DNA of 64,000 bases from Parvibium lacunae (GTDB taxonomy: Bacteria; Pseudomonadota; Gammaproteobacteria; Burkholderiales; Burkholderiaceae_D), in contig NZ_QPGB01000003.1 of assembly GCF_003335215.1 (NCBI RefSeq), forward strand, positions 186,001 through 250,000, written 5' to 3'. The translations under genes were made by a program, and so were the position numbers. Shown in pieces: positions 27,097-36,096 of the stretch. The stretch's first letter is position 1. Each line of letters starts with the position of its first letter. The notes under the pieces are model-generated. The model saw only the letters and a list, made by a program, of their open reading frames with translations. It was not told the DNA's origin and ran no database searches.

Positions 27097-27477
27097 ATGA
27101 CTACATCCGTCCGCTTTACTGAAGATCACGAATGGGTTCGCCTGGAAGCGGACGGCACTGCCACGATTGGCATCACTGAATTCGCGCAGGAATCTTTGGG
27201 TGATTTGGTGTATGTGGAACTGCCCGAGATTGGCCGCAATGTGACTCAAGGTGAAGCCGCCGCCGTGGTCGAATCCGTGAAAGCCGCTGCCGACGTGAAA
27301 ATGCCTCTCACTGGCGAAGTGCTCGCTGTTAACGAAACCTTGGGTGACAACCCCGGTTTGGTGAATGAAGCTGCTGAAGGCGATGGCTGGATTCTCAAAC
27401 TCAAACCCGCTAATCCCGCCGAATTTGAAGCGCTAATGGCCGATGCGGCCTACAAAGCGTTCACTAGTGGTAACTGA
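27097..27477 (+). CDS. gcvH: Glycine cleavage system H protein
   Basis: Lipoyl carrier protein of 126 residues that shuttles the methylamine group of glycine from GcvP to GcvT. The segment RFTEDHEWVRLEADGTATIGITEFAQESLGDLVYVELPEIG leads to the lipoylated Lys in VVESVKAAADVKMPLTGEV. GAGGAAAA precedes the ATG. It is followed by an intrinsic terminator and then gcvP. gcvT, often in the same operon, is not in the window. Confidence 0.97.
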   Translation: MTTSVRFTEDHEWVRLEADGTATIGITEFAQESLGDLVYVELPEIGRNVTQGEAAAVVESVKAAADVKMPLTGEVLAVNETLGDNPGLVNEAAEGDGWILKLKPANPAEFEALMADAAYKAFTSGN

Positions 27478-27508
27478 GCAGGTCACCAACCCGCTTCTAG
27501 CCTAAACC

Positions 27509-27538
27509 GAGGAAGTTCGCTGCCGAACTTCCTTTTTT
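27509..27538 (+). terminator. Rho-independent terminator between gcvH and gcvP
   Basis: Nine-bp stem GGAAGTTCG (27511-27519) / CGAACTTCC (27524-27532) with a four-base loop and six T. It should reduce read-through into gcvP, giving an excess of H protein message over P protein message. Confidence 0.92.
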
Positions 27539-27579
27539 CTCGCCCTTGTTTGCTGTTTCTTGTGTAACGACACCTCATT

Positions 27580-30480
27580 ATGATGCCCTCCACCCGCCCC
27601 GCGCTTGCTACTTTAGAAAACCACGATGCCTTTATCGCCCGCCACATTGGCCCCTGGGCCGAAGATCAGCAAGCGATGCTGCGCGAGCTGGGCTACGAAA
27701 CATTGGATGGCTTAATGGACGCGATTGTGCCGGCCAATATTCGTCGGCCAGGCGCGATCAACCTCCCCGCCGAATTCATGCAAGCCAAGAGCGAAGCCGA
27801 AGTACTGGCAGCCTTGCGTGAACGCGCCAACCAAAACAAGGTATTGAAGAGTGCGATTGGGATGGGCTACTACGGCACGCATACCCCCACCGTGATTCTG
27901 CGAAACATCCTTGAGAACCCCGCTTGGTATACCGCTTACACGCCCTACCAGCCCGAAATTTCGCAAGGTCGCCTGGAAGCCATTTTGAACTTCCAGCAAA
28001 TGGTAACCGACCTCACCGGCATGGACATTGCCAATGGCTCAATGCTTGATGAAGCCACGGCCGCAGCCGAAGCCATGACTTTGGCACAGCGTGCCGGTAA
28101 ATCCAAAAGCCAGATTCTGGGCGTGGTTGATGGCGTCTTGCCACAAACCTTAGCCGTGCTACAAACCCGCGCCGAACCACTGGGCATTACTGTTCAAGTT
28201 GGCAGCCTGGCCGAGATTAGCGCGCTGGATTGCTTTGCCGCGGTGGTGCAATACCCCAATGTGAATGGCGAAATTCAATCCTATAGTGAACTCGCCGCGA
28301 CCTTGCATGCGCGTGGGGCGGTGCTGATTGCGGCGGCTGATTTGCTCGCCCTGACCCTGCTCGAAGCCCCCGGCCAATGGGGTGCGGATATTGTCGTCGG
28401 CAGCGCGCAGCGTTTTGGCGTACCGATGGGCTATGGTGGTCCTCACGCTGGTTACATGGCCGTGAAAGACGCGTTCAAGCGCCAAATGCCCGGCCGTTTA
28501 GTCGGCGTATCCGTCGATGCGCATGGCAACACGGCGTACCGCTTGGCTTTGCAAACCCGTGAGCAACATATTCGCCGCGAAAAAGCCACGTCCAACATCT
28601 GTACCGCGCAAGTTTTGTTGGCCGTGATTGCCTCGATGTACGCCGTGTATCACGGCCCAGCAGGTTTGAAGCAAATTGCGCAGCGTGTACATCGTTTGAC
28701 TTGTTTATTGGCGGCTAGCCTGAAAGAACAAGGCGTGCACATCGTCAATGCAAACTGGTTTGACACCCTCACCCTCAAGGTAGCGGATGCAGCGGCCACC
28801 CATGCCCGCGCCGTCGCCGCTGGCTACAACCTACGCCCGATTGATGCCCAACAAGTCGGCATTAGCTTGGATGAAACCAGCACTCAGGCCGATGTGGTCG
28901 CGTTGTTGAATATCATCACCAATGCAAGTCATCAGCCAAATTTAATCGTATTGGACGGTGGTGTGGGCGATGAATTACCCGCTGCGTTGCTGCGCCACAC
29001 GCCTTACCTGACCCACCCCACCTTCAATCGCTATCACAGCGAAACCGAGATGCTGCGCTACTTGCGCGCCTTGGCGGATAAGGATATTGCACTCGACCGC
29101 GCCATGATTCCACTCGGTAGCTGCACCATGAAACTCAACGCCACCACCGAAATGATTCCGGTCACCTGGCCCGAGTTTGGCGGCATTCATCCGTTTGCCC
29201 CCGCCGCGCAAACTCAAGGTTATGCGCAACTGATTCAAGAGCTCGAAGCGATGCTGTGCGCCGCCACGGGCTACGCCGCCATTTCCTTGCAACCGAATGC
29301 TGGCTCGCAAGGTGAATATGCGGGCTTGTTGATTATTGAGGCTTACCACCGCTCACGCGGCGAAGGTCATCGCAAAGTCTGCTTGATTCCCAGCTCCGCG
29401 CACGGCACCAACCCTGCCTCCGCGCAAATGGTCGGGATGCAAGTAGTGGTGGTGGCTTGCGATGCGCAAGGTAACGTGGATGTTGCCGACCTGCGCGCCA
29501 AAGCTGAACAACACAGCGCCAACCTCGCCGCCATCATGATTACCTATCCCTCTACGCACGGCGTGTTTGAGGCGGGCATCAAAGAAGTCTGCGACATCGT
29601 CCATCAACACGGCGGGCAGGTGTACATCGACGGCGCGAACATGAACGCCCTCGTCGGTCTGGCGGCCCCCGGCCAATTTGGCGGTGATGTGTCGCACCTG
29701 AACCTACACAAAACCTTCTGTATCCCCCACGGCGGCGGCGGCCCCGGCGTTGGCCCAGTGGCTGTCGGTGCGCACCTAGCCCCATTCTTACCGACGCCCG
29801 CAACAACATTAGGTGTGAATAAGATCGGGGATGGCGCGATTGGGGCGGTCAGTGCTGCCCCGTATGGCTCGGCGTCGATTCTGCCGATCTCTTGGGCCTA
29901 TATTGCCATGATGGGTGCCGAAGGCTTAACCCAGGCCACCAGTGTGGCAATTTTGGCTGCCAACTACATCGCTAAAAAACTCGCGCCGCATTACCCGGTG
30001 CTGTACAGCGGGCAGAATGGCTTGGTGGCGCATGAATGTATTTTGGATTTGCGCCCCCTCAAAGAAAGCTCCGGCATTAGCAATGAAGATGTGGCAAAAC
30101 GCTTAATCGACTTTGGTTTCCACGCCCCCACCATGAGCTTCCCGGTACCCGGCACGCTGATGATTGAACCGACCGAGTCCGAATCCAAAGCCGAACTCGA
30201 CCGGTTTATTGAAGCGATGATCACCATCCGCGAAGAAATTCGTGCCGTTGAAGCTGGGAAACTACCCAAAGACGATAACCCACTCGTCAATGCCCCACAC
30301 ACCGCAGAAGCCCTGCTCAAAGCAGAATGGCCACACGCCTACAGTCGCGAACAAGCAGCGTACCCGGTAGCGGGTCTGCGCCAGCGCAAATACTGGGTGC
30401 CCGTCGGTCGCGTCGATAACGTCTATGGCGACCGCAATTTGTTCTGCGCGTGTGTGCCCGTCAGCGATTACAACAGCTAA
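27580..30480 (+). CDS. gcvP: Glycine dehydrogenase (decarboxylating), P protein
   Basis: PLP-dependent P protein of the glycine cleavage system, 966 residues, which is the long homodimeric form. It decarboxylates glycine and passes the aminomethyl group to lipoylated GcvH. The N-terminal [17 protein letters not shown] is canonical, and the PLP Lys lies in [22 protein letters not shown]. Internal similarity between the two halves (for example [11 protein letters not shown] early, [14 protein letters not shown] later) is normal. Two adjacent ATG codons (27580, 27583) are possible starts, and no strong ribosome binding site is visible. Confidence 0.97.
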   Translation: MMPSTRPALATLENHDAFIARHIGPWAEDQQAMLRELGYETLDGLMDAIVPANIRRPGAINLPAEFMQAKSEAEVLAALRERANQNKVLKSAIGMGYYGTHTPTVILRNILENPAWYTAYTPYQPEISQGRLEAILNFQQMVTDLTGMDIANGSMLDEATAAAEAMTLAQRAGKSKSQILGVVDGVLPQTLAVLQTRAEPLGITVQVGSLAEISALDCFAAVVQYPNVNGEIQSYSELAATLHARGAVLIAAADLLALTLLEAPGQWGADIVVGSAQRFGVPMGYGGPHAGYMAVKDAFKRQMPGRLVGVSVDAHGNTAYRLALQTREQHIRREKATSNICTAQVLLAVIASMYAVYHGPAGLKQIAQRVHRLTCLLAASLKEQGVHIVNANWFDTLTLKVADAAATHARAVAAGYNLRPIDAQQVGISLDETSTQADVVALLNIITNASHQPNLIVLDGGVGDELPAALLRHTPYLTHPTFNRYHSETEMLRYLRALADKDIALDRAMIPLGSCTMKLNATTEMIPVTWPEFGGIHPFAPAAQTQGYAQLIQELEAMLCAATGYAAISLQPNAGSQGEYAGLLIIEAYHRSRGEGHRKVCLIPSSAHGTNPASAQMVGMQVVVVACDAQGNVDVADLRAKAEQHSANLAAIMITYPSTHGVFEAGIKEVCDIVHQHGGQVYIDGANMNALVGLAAPGQFGGDVSHLNLHKTFCIPHGGGGPGVGPVAVGAHLAPFLPTPATTLGVNKIGDGAIGAVSAAPYGSASILPISWAYIAMMGAEGLTQATSVAILAANYIAKKLAPHYPVLYSGQNGLVAHECILDLRPLKESSGISNEDVAKRLIDFGFHAPTMSFPVPGTLMIEPTESESKAELDRFIEAMITIREEIRAVEAGKLPKDDNPLVNAPHTAEALLKAEWPHAYSREQAAYPVAGLRQRKYWVPVGRVDNVYGDRNLFCACVPVSDYNS

Positions 30481-30502
30481 TCGGATTGCGACGCTTACGC
30501 CC

Positions 30503-30536
30503 ATAAAAAAACCGCCGACAAGGGCGGTTTTTTTAT
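30503..30536 (+). terminator. Rho-independent terminator after gcvP
   Basis: Stem AACCGCC / GGCGGTT with a six-base loop, flanked by an A run upstream and a T run downstream. It can serve both gcvP and the convergent yqjK-like gene. Confidence 0.92.
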
Positions 30537-30541
30537 ACCGT

Positions 30542-30883
30542 TTAGTGATCTCGGCCAGAACGCCACCACTTTAGCGCCTGCCACACCGCCACGCCAATTC
30601 CCGCCCACCGTAAACCTCGCAAGACGATAGGGTGTTTGGTTTTGCTCACCAAAAAGCTACTCGCAGACAGTAAGGCGGGGAGCTTGCGAACGACAGCCAA
30701 CGCCACACCAGCGCCACGACCTTTCAGTAAACCGGGTAAAGCAAACTGCAAGCCTTTACGCCACCAAGAGGTTTGCTGGGGATGCCGAATCGTTGCGATT
30801 TGCTCGGCGAGTTCAGCGCGCTCAATGGCGGCGCGCATCACCAAGAGTTCTTTCCGTAACGCCAGTTCTTGCTTTTTATTCAT
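30542..30883 (-). CDS. YqjK-like family protein
   Basis: Protein of 113 residues. The N-terminal charged helix (MNKKQELALRKELLVMRAAIERAELAEQIATI) is followed by a basic hydrophobic region ending GLRWAGIGVAVWQALKWWRSGRDH. It resembles the YqjK-like group in position and character. It is the last gene of a three-gene set with DUF883 and YqjE-like proteins, and its start overlaps the YqjE-like stop region by eight bases. The function is unknown. Confidence 0.8.
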   Translation of the reverse strand: MNKKQELALRKELLVMRAAIERAELAEQIATIRHPQQTSWWRKGLQFALPGLLKGRGAGVALAVVRKLPALLSASSFLVSKTKHPIVLRGLRWAGIGVAVWQALKWWRSGRDH

Positions 30884-31295
30884 GTCCGGCCCCTTCCGCC
30901 CCGGACTGTGCGACCGCTTCCTCCGGTTCCCGCGCGGCAGCCAGAATCGCCTCGCGGTCTTTGTTCAGCTCAGCCAAGCTCGTCGAGAATAAAGGGGGAT
31001 GTTCGGCGACACGGCGCTTCACTCGCCAGGCCAAGGCAATGCCAATCAGCAGGTAAAGTGCCGCCATCCACAGCGTGGCCGTAAAGCCGTAGCTGCGCAG
31101 CAACCATACTGCGACGACTGCCGTAACAACAAGGACACCTAGGCCTAAGAACAGCGCCGCCAGAAAGGCGAGTAAGAACACGCTGAGTAGCCGTTCTTTT
31201 TCTTCTGCCAACTCGACAGCAAGCAATTCGATGCGGGTTTGCAGCAGGGCTAACACGGTGGCGCCAAGCTGGCGCACCGACGCGAGTAACGCCAT
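30876..31295 (-). CDS. yqjE: YqjE/phage-holin-like superfamily membrane protein
   Basis: Membrane protein of 139 residues (PF07332 type). It has two central hydrophobic helices (LLSVFLLAFLAALFLGLGVLVVTAVVAVWLL and ATLWMAALYLLIGIALAW) framed by charged ends. The N-terminal VRQLGATVLALLQTRIELLAVELAEEKERL is the family hallmark. The name 'holin' reflects fold similarity only; nothing here suggests a prophage. It lies between the DUF883 gene and the YqjK-like gene, as in E. coli yqjD-E-K. Confidence 0.87.
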   Translation of the reverse strand: MALLASVRQLGATVLALLQTRIELLAVELAEEKERLLSVFLLAFLAALFLGLGVLVVTAVVAVWLLRSYGFTATLWMAALYLLIGIALAWRVKRRVAEHPPLFSTSLAELNKDREAILAAAREPEEAVAQSGAEGAGHE

Positions 31296-31303
31296 ATTCG
31301 AAA

Positions 31304-31609
31304 TTATTTGCGGTTGACGAGCAAGCCAATCAGAAAGCCAACCCCGGCAGCGATTCCCACAGCTTTCCAGGGATGGTCATGCACATAATCATCGGTCGCG
31401 CGGGCCACGATCTTACTTTTTTCGACCACGATATCTTGCACATCTTGGACTTTTTCCTTAGCACGCTTAAGGGATTGCGCCGCCCGTTCGCGTAACTCGG
31501 CGGCTTTTTCACCCGTGGTAGCCGCGGCGGCTTTGAGTAAATCTTCAGCGTCAGATAACACCACTTTGACATCTGAAATCAGTTTTTCTTTAGAGACTTG
31601 GTTTTCCAT
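31304..31609 (-). CDS. yqjD: DUF883 (ElaB/YqjD-like) membrane-anchored protein
   Basis: Protein of 101 residues with a long amphipathic helix (SDVKVVLSDAEDLLKAAAATTGEKAAELRERAAQSLKRAKEKVQD) and a C-terminal anchor (PWKAVGIAAGVGFLIGLLVNRK). E. coli YqjD is a stationary-phase inner-membrane protein that binds ribosomes; the same role here is inferred. ATG 31609 is preferred over 31633 because MENQVSKEKL matches the family's usual length. It is the first gene of the yqjDEK set. Confidence 0.88.
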   Translation of the reverse strand: MENQVSKEKLISDVKVVLSDAEDLLKAAAATTGEKAAELRERAAQSLKRAKEKVQDVQDIVVEKSKIVARATDDYVHDHPWKAVGIAAGVGFLIGLLVNRK

Positions 31610-31680
31610 CAGTTTTCCTTTCAGATCAAACAACAGACGCCATGAGTGTAGCAGGTCCTACTGCTCTGCCATGAGGTCAC

Positions 31681-33174
31681 TTAAAAATTGCTGTAGGCCC
31701 ACTGCAACACGCTATCTTGCAGGGCTCTACCGATCTCGTCGGCACGAGGGTCTTGCAACAAACAAACATAACTGTAGCGTTTGCCACTGCTGGCAAGCAG
31801 ATAGCCTGCCAAGGCGCGGACATCATTTAATGTGCCGGTTTTCAAGTGCGCCACGCCATTCATGCCTTTATTTTTCAAGCGGCTGCGAATGGTGCCATCT
31901 TGTGCCAAGACTGCGAGCGACGACACAAACTCTGGCATGACCGGGCTCCGCCAGGCAGTTTGCAATAAGCGGCTCAAACTGGCTGCACTCAAGCGATCGG
32001 TGCGCGACAAACCCGCGCCGTTTTCAACGCTAAATTCCGTGAATTGCAAACCCTTGGTTTGCAAAATTTCACGCACTGCCTGGCGCGAACGTTCAAGGGT
32101 GCTAGGCTGGCTTGGCTGTGCAGGGTCATCTAGTCCCAGTGTTAAGAACAGATTACGAGCCATCACATTATTACTATTTTTGTTGATCTCTCGCACAATT
32201 TCAGCCAATGGCGGTGATTCTATCTGCGCAATGATCTGAGGCGTGACGTCCTGTCGTCCGACCTCGGCGCGTGGCAACGTCTTTGCTTGTCCATGCCATA
32301 CACCACCCAGTTCCTGCCATAGCTGTCTAATCAGTACGGTGGCATAAGCATCTGCTTGCGGGGGGGAACGGAAAAGGCTTTGTGCGCCGCAAGCCAAGGG
32401 ATAAGTGCCGCTGAGTTTGAGTGTCATGCCCCCTTGCCAGACAGCACTCACCCCGTCACGCCAGCTTGACCCCGGACATGGGCTGTTACTCGGCTTGATG
32501 TCATCTTGTACCGGTACGTCTGGATCAGTCAGTATCCGTAAACGCTTATTGAAAGGATCAGGAACAAAACGAATCTGTACCGATTGATAGTTCAGCAAAA
32601 GGGCATCCGCCCCCACGTTATACGGACGACTCGGTTCCCCATCAAAAGCAGCGGGGTCATGGGGCGGCAGTTGAAAGGCCTGACGATCCAGCCAGAGATT
32701 GCCGTCTATTTCACGCCACCCTAATTGCCTGGCTTGCCTGAGCAGTAACCATAAACGTTCAAGATTGAGGCTGGGGTCTCCACTCCCTTTTAAGATCCAA
32801 TCGCCCTGCCATATGCCTACTGATCGATTCTTTGCCGCACGCTTTGGCCCAGCACTCTCGGCAGGGGGTGCCAGCGCTGCCAAGCTTGTTTTCCAGGTAA
32901 ACGTTGGGCCCAATTTTTCGAGTGCGGCATAAGTGGTGACCAGCTTCATGAGTGAGGCTGGATTCATCGGCTGTTGGGTATTCCACTGATACACAATGCG
33001 TCCGCTGTCGAGCTCTTGTATTTGTACCGCGAACGCTTGCGGCGGTAACTTGTATTGCTGACTTAACTCAGCCACCAGAGCGGGCGGGTCTTGAGACAAT
33101 GCACTGCAAGCGTATAGGGCGATCAGCACACCAACAAAGCGGGCCAGCCCTGGGCGCAAAGAAATAGGTTGCAT
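31681..33174 (-). CDS. dacB: D-alanyl-D-alanine carboxypeptidase/endopeptidase (PBP4)
   Basis: Class C low-molecular-mass penicillin-binding protein of 497 residues that trims and hydrolyses peptidoglycan cross-links in the periplasm. A signal peptide covers about the first 27 residues. The SxxK motif is in MNPASLMKLVTTYAALEKLGP, SxN is in NKNSNNVMARNLF, and KTG is in HLKTGTLNDVRALAGYL. The large insert between SxxK and SxN characteristic of PBP4 is present. The gene is monocistronic. Confidence 0.95.
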   Translation of the reverse strand: MQPISLRPGLARFVGVLIALYACSALSQDPPALVAELSQQYKLPPQAFAVQIQELDSGRIVYQWNTQQPMNPASLMKLVTTYAALEKLGPTFTWKTSLAALAPPAESAGPKRAAKNRSVGIWQGDWILKGSGDPSLNLERLWLLLRQARQLGWREIDGNLWLDRQAFQLPPHDPAAFDGEPSRPYNVGADALLLNYQSVQIRFVPDPFNKRLRILTDPDVPVQDDIKPSNSPCPGSSWRDGVSAVWQGGMTLKLSGTYPLACGAQSLFRSPPQADAYATVLIRQLWQELGGVWHGQAKTLPRAEVGRQDVTPQIIAQIESPPLAEIVREINKNSNNVMARNLFLTLGLDDPAQPSQPSTLERSRQAVREILQTKGLQFTEFSVENGAGLSRTDRLSAASLSRLLQTAWRSPVMPEFVSSLAVLAQDGTIRSRLKNKGMNGVAHLKTGTLNDVRALAGYLLASSGKRYSYVCLLQDPRADEIGRALQDSVLQWAYSNF

Positions 33175-33264
33175 TGGATTATTGAAAAAAGGACATTACA
33201 CCGATTATGCCGCAAGCAGAGGCGACGCTGACACCAAGCACCACCATCATCCAAGGGTCAACGC

Positions 33265-33723
33265 TTAATTGGTTGCTTGTTTCTGCCTGGATTTAGGGAT
33301 AGGCGGCACATATTCCCCTTCCACGGGCGTGTAGCTATCACGCGACTTGCCCCGCTCAATGGCTTTGCCTTCAACCTCTTTCGGTTCGTGGCTGGCGGCT
33401 GCTTTGCTATCTTTCTCCGGTTTTTTCGGTTTGGCCAGCTCGGGAGGGCTGCTGGCAGGCACAACCGTTTCAATCTTGTTTTCCCGCATGTAGTCGTTCA
33501 TCTCTTTCCAGCCATCAAACACCGCAGCTTTCTTGGCATTGGTATTAAGCGCATAGCAATCCTCAATGGAACGCCCAACATGCCGGCATGCGGCCCCAAT
33601 CGCTTTACCTTCTGCCTCCTGGCGCGCATTGACCTTGTCAGGGGTTTCAATCCCTAACTGATCGCACCCCAGCAAAACACTACTGAGGGCAACAAGACCA
33701 AAAACAAAGCAAGAGCGTGACAT
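33265..33723 (-). CDS. Predicted lipoprotein (unknown function)
   Basis: Lipoprotein of 152 residues, with a signal sequence ending in the lipobox VLLGC followed by Asp (position +2), which in enterobacteria would favour inner-membrane retention. The N-terminal part (NARQEAEGKAIGAACRHVGRSIEDCYALNTNAKKAAVFDGWKEMNDYM) holds two further Cys and looks folded. The C-terminal half is Lys-, Glu- and Pro-rich and probably disordered. I do not recognise the function. It is upstream of and separate from dacB. Confidence 0.8.
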   Translation of the reverse strand: MSRSCFVFGLVALSSVLLGCDQLGIETPDKVNARQEAEGKAIGAACRHVGRSIEDCYALNTNAKKAAVFDGWKEMNDYMRENKIETVVPASSPPELAKPKKPEKDSKAAASHEPKEVEGKAIERGKSRDSYTPVEGEYVPPIPKSRQKQATN

Positions 33724-33950
33724 AAAAGAATCTCATTGGGTTTGTCTCAATGTCGGCAATTTCCGTGTTTTCTTGAATAACCGTTTGGGTACAGCGGCCA
33801 TTGTTTAGGCTCAGCAATGGATCCCATGCATAAAAAAACACCAACCTCTAGCAACTCACGCCACGCTAGCCGCACTTCATCGCAAACGCCTCGTAAGGTC
33901 AATCAAGGCCGCCTACAGTTGAGACACGACCCACCCTTAACGAGGACTTC
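33724..33950. other. Intergenic region upstream of the carotenoid-oxygenase operon
   Basis: I see no gene here. It contains a small inverted repeat CCATTG (33798-33803) / CAATGG (33815-33820) and must hold divergent promoters for the lipoprotein gene and the operon at 33951. No convincing -35/-10 pair was found. Confidence 0.4.
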
Positions 33951-34172
33951 ATGATGAAAATCATCCCGAATCAACAGAATACGACACCCAGCATTTGGGC
34001 TCACATGCTATCGCGTGCGCTGACAATTACCCCGATTTTATGGGCCATCGACTGGTTCCCAGATCAGCATATTAACTGGGCTTACTGGCCGACTGCTGCC
34101 TGGCTCGGCGTGCTGCTGCTGCGCCCGCTACAGAGCAAAATCGCCGAGCAATTAACCAAACTGGGTTGGTAG
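33951..34172 (+). CDS. Small predicted membrane protein
   Basis: Protein of 73 residues with two hydrophobic segments (about residues 21-36, LSRALTITPILWAIDW, and 45-58, WPTAAWLGVLLLRP). I do not recognise it. It starts with two Met codons behind CGAGG and is followed by the DUF2141 gene after only nine bases, so it appears to open a five-gene operon that ends with a two-component system. It has no cysteine or clear catalytic motif. Confidence 0.7.
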   Translation: MMKIIPNQQNTTPSIWAHMLSRALTITPILWAIDWFPDQHINWAYWPTAAWLGVLLLRPLQSKIAEQLTKLGW

Positions 34173-34181
34173 GAGCGCGCC

Positions 34182-34595
34182 ATGAAATCAATGCCACTAT
34201 TATTCGCTTTATTCATACCCTTGTTCGCTGGGGCAAACGAGCTCACCCTGCAAATTAACCTTCCTAGTAATCAAGCGGCTCCGACGCAGACTGTCTATAT
34301 CGCGGTCTTTGATCAAGCGGGTTATTTACGCAAGCCGCTGCAAAGTCACCGCTTGGCACCCGATGCCCTGGCGCAGCGCACGCTCGTGCTGACAGACCTG
34401 CCCGGGGAAGCCGTTGCAATCAGCGCCTTTCTGGATAGCAACGGTAATCAAGTTCTGGATAAAAACCTACTGGCTCGACCAATAGAACCAGTCGGTTTTT
34501 CAAACCAGGCCAGCATGGCCTTCGGGCCCCCTACCTGGGCAGCGGTAAAGGTCTTACCACAAGGCCAGCGCATCGAAATTACCCTACAACCTTAA
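34182..34595 (+). CDS. DUF2141 family secreted protein
   Basis: Protein of 137 residues with a signal peptide (MKSMPLLFALFIPLFAGA). The mature part has the DUF2141 pattern: a beta-rich segment with YIAVFDQAGYLRKPLQSHRL, followed by LPGEAVAISAFLDSNGNQVLDKNLLARPIEPVGFSN. The Asp-rich DSNGNQVLD resembles the D-x-N-G-N-x-x-x-D loop of this family and could bind calcium (inference). The family's function is not established; members often accompany carotenoid-related or secreted proteins. Confidence 0.83.
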   Translation: MKSMPLLFALFIPLFAGANELTLQINLPSNQAAPTQTVYIAVFDQAGYLRKPLQSHRLAPDALAQRTLVLTDLPGEAVAISAFLDSNGNQVLDKNLLARPIEPVGFSNQASMAFGPPTWAAVKVLPQGQRIEITLQP

Positions 34596-34605
34596 GGAGG
34601 CGACA

Positions 34606-36096
34606 ATGGATTCTTCCCGTAGAGCTTACCTGAAAGCTGGTTTAGTCAGTACGGGCCTGGGTTTAAGTGGCTTGGGCCAAGCGAGTCAGGCATGGCGCCA
34701 AGCCTTTGCCCCAAGCACGATTGAGTTCGAATATGACTACCGTTCAAAGACAATTCCGGCTGGCTTAGCGGGTAATTTCTACCGCATTGGGCCAGGGCTT
34801 ATGCATCTCAATCAAACTTGGTACCACCATTGGTTTGATGGCGATGGAGTGTTGCATCGGTTTCATTTTGGCGAGCAAGGCATGCGGCACTATGGTCGGC
34901 TGTTGCAAACGCCGAAAATAGAGCGCGAATGGCGTGCCGGGAAACGACTTTACACAACCTTTGGCACCGCCCTCGCTGACAGTGAGCCAGTCTATCAAAT
35001 TGATGATCTCAACGTTGCAAATATCAATACCCTAACGCTCAACAAGCAACTTTACGCCCTGTGGGAGGCGGGTTCTGCATTGGAAGTAGAGCCAGATACC
35101 CTGCGCACCAAGGGATTTAAAGCATGGTCTCCCGAAACGAAAGGGCTTCCTTTCGGCGCCCACCCACACCCGGATTCAGATGGCTCGTGGTGGAATATTG
35201 GCTATCAGCCCGGTGCCGGAAAAGTGGTGTTGTACCATCTTAATCAGGCGGGCACGCTCAAACGACAAGCCGTGCTGCCGCTGCCTAATGCCGACATGGT
35301 GCATGATTTTGCGTTAACTGCGCATTATCTGCTGCTGCTACTCATGCCAATGAAATACGATACCAACAAGCAATGTGATGGTGGCTGTACTTCAGTTTCT
35401 CGCCTTGAGTGGCAACCTCAATCCGCAGGCTATGTGGCGCTGATTAACAAGGACACCTTGACACTCGAACAATTGATCGAAACGCCTGCTTGGGGGGTGT
35501 TTCATTTCGGTAATGCACGAGAAATCCACTCGCAAACCGGCCACCACATTCAATGTCATTTTGTCGAGCAACCCGACTTTGGCGCAAAGTTAGGCTGTAT
35601 GGGTTCGCTGTTTGACCGTCAAACAAAGGGTCGCCAAGCGAATCAACAAGTTGGAGGGGTTTGGCATGAACTGAATATTGACTTAACGCGCAAAACTATC
35701 CGCAGTGAACGCCTAGTCCAGCATGTTGAATTTCCGCGCTTTGATGAACGATTGCAAACCCAGGCGCATCGCTATACCATTTTGTTGCAGAAGCAAAACG
35801 TGCGAAATCCAGAATTCAGCTTTGATACCGTGCTAACTTGGCAACATCAGCGGCAACGCTTACAACGCTTTCATTACGGAGCAAACTACTTGGTTGAAGA
35901 GCATATTTTCGTCGCAGACCCGCATAGCAACCGCCCAGAACAAGGCTGGATCATGGGTACCGCCTATCATCTGCCGACCCAGCGCACACAACTCAGTTTA
36001 TTTCATGCGCAGCACGTGGAAGACGGTCCAATCTGCGTTATCAAGCTCCCTTACGGTATTCCGCCGGGCTTGCATGGAAATTGGGTAGCCACCTGA
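34606..36096 (+). CDS. Carotenoid-oxygenase-family enzyme with Tat signal
   Basis: Non-heme iron enzyme of 496 residues in the carotenoid cleavage dioxygenase (RPE65-like) family, which splits conjugated double bonds in carotenoids or stilbenes. The four expected iron-ligand His residues are visible: His186 (GAHPHPD), His233 (MVHDFAL), His300 (VFHFGNARE) and His490 (GLHGNW). The segment WFDGDGVLHRFHF near residue 76 is also conserved. The N-terminus SSRRAYLKAGLVSTGLGLSGLGQASQA fits a twin-arginine signal, suggesting periplasmic export. A strong AAGGAGG precedes the ATG. The substrate is unknown, and no carotenoid synthesis gene lies in the window. Confidence 0.88.
   Translation: MDSSRRAYLKAGLVSTGLGLSGLGQASQAWRQAFAPSTIEFEYDYRSKTIPAGLAGNFYRIGPGLMHLNQTWYHHWFDGDGVLHRFHFGEQGMRHYGRLLQTPKIEREWRAGKRLYTTFGTALADSEPVYQIDDLNVANINTLTLNKQLYALWEAGSALEVEPDTLRTKGFKAWSPETKGLPFGAHPHPDSDGSWWNIGYQPGAGKVVLYHLNQAGTLKRQAVLPLPNADMVHDFALTAHYLLLLLMPMKYDTNKQCDGGCTSVSRLEWQPQSAGYVALINKDTLTLEQLIETPAWGVFHFGNAREIHSQTGHHIQCHFVEQPDFGAKLGCMGSLFDRQTKGRQANQQVGGVWHELNIDLTRKTIRSERLVQHVEFPRFDERLQTQAHRYTILLQKQNVRNPEFSFDTVLTWQHQRQRLQRFHYGANYLVEEHIFVADPHSNRPEQGWIMGTAYHLPTQRTQLSLFHAQHVEDGPICVIKLPYGIPPGLHGNWVAT

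Noticed and set aside
30876-31295. Phage holin annotation suggesting prophage remains
   Set aside because: The protein belongs to the YqjE-type family in a conserved yqjD-E-K set, and no other phage-like gene is present.
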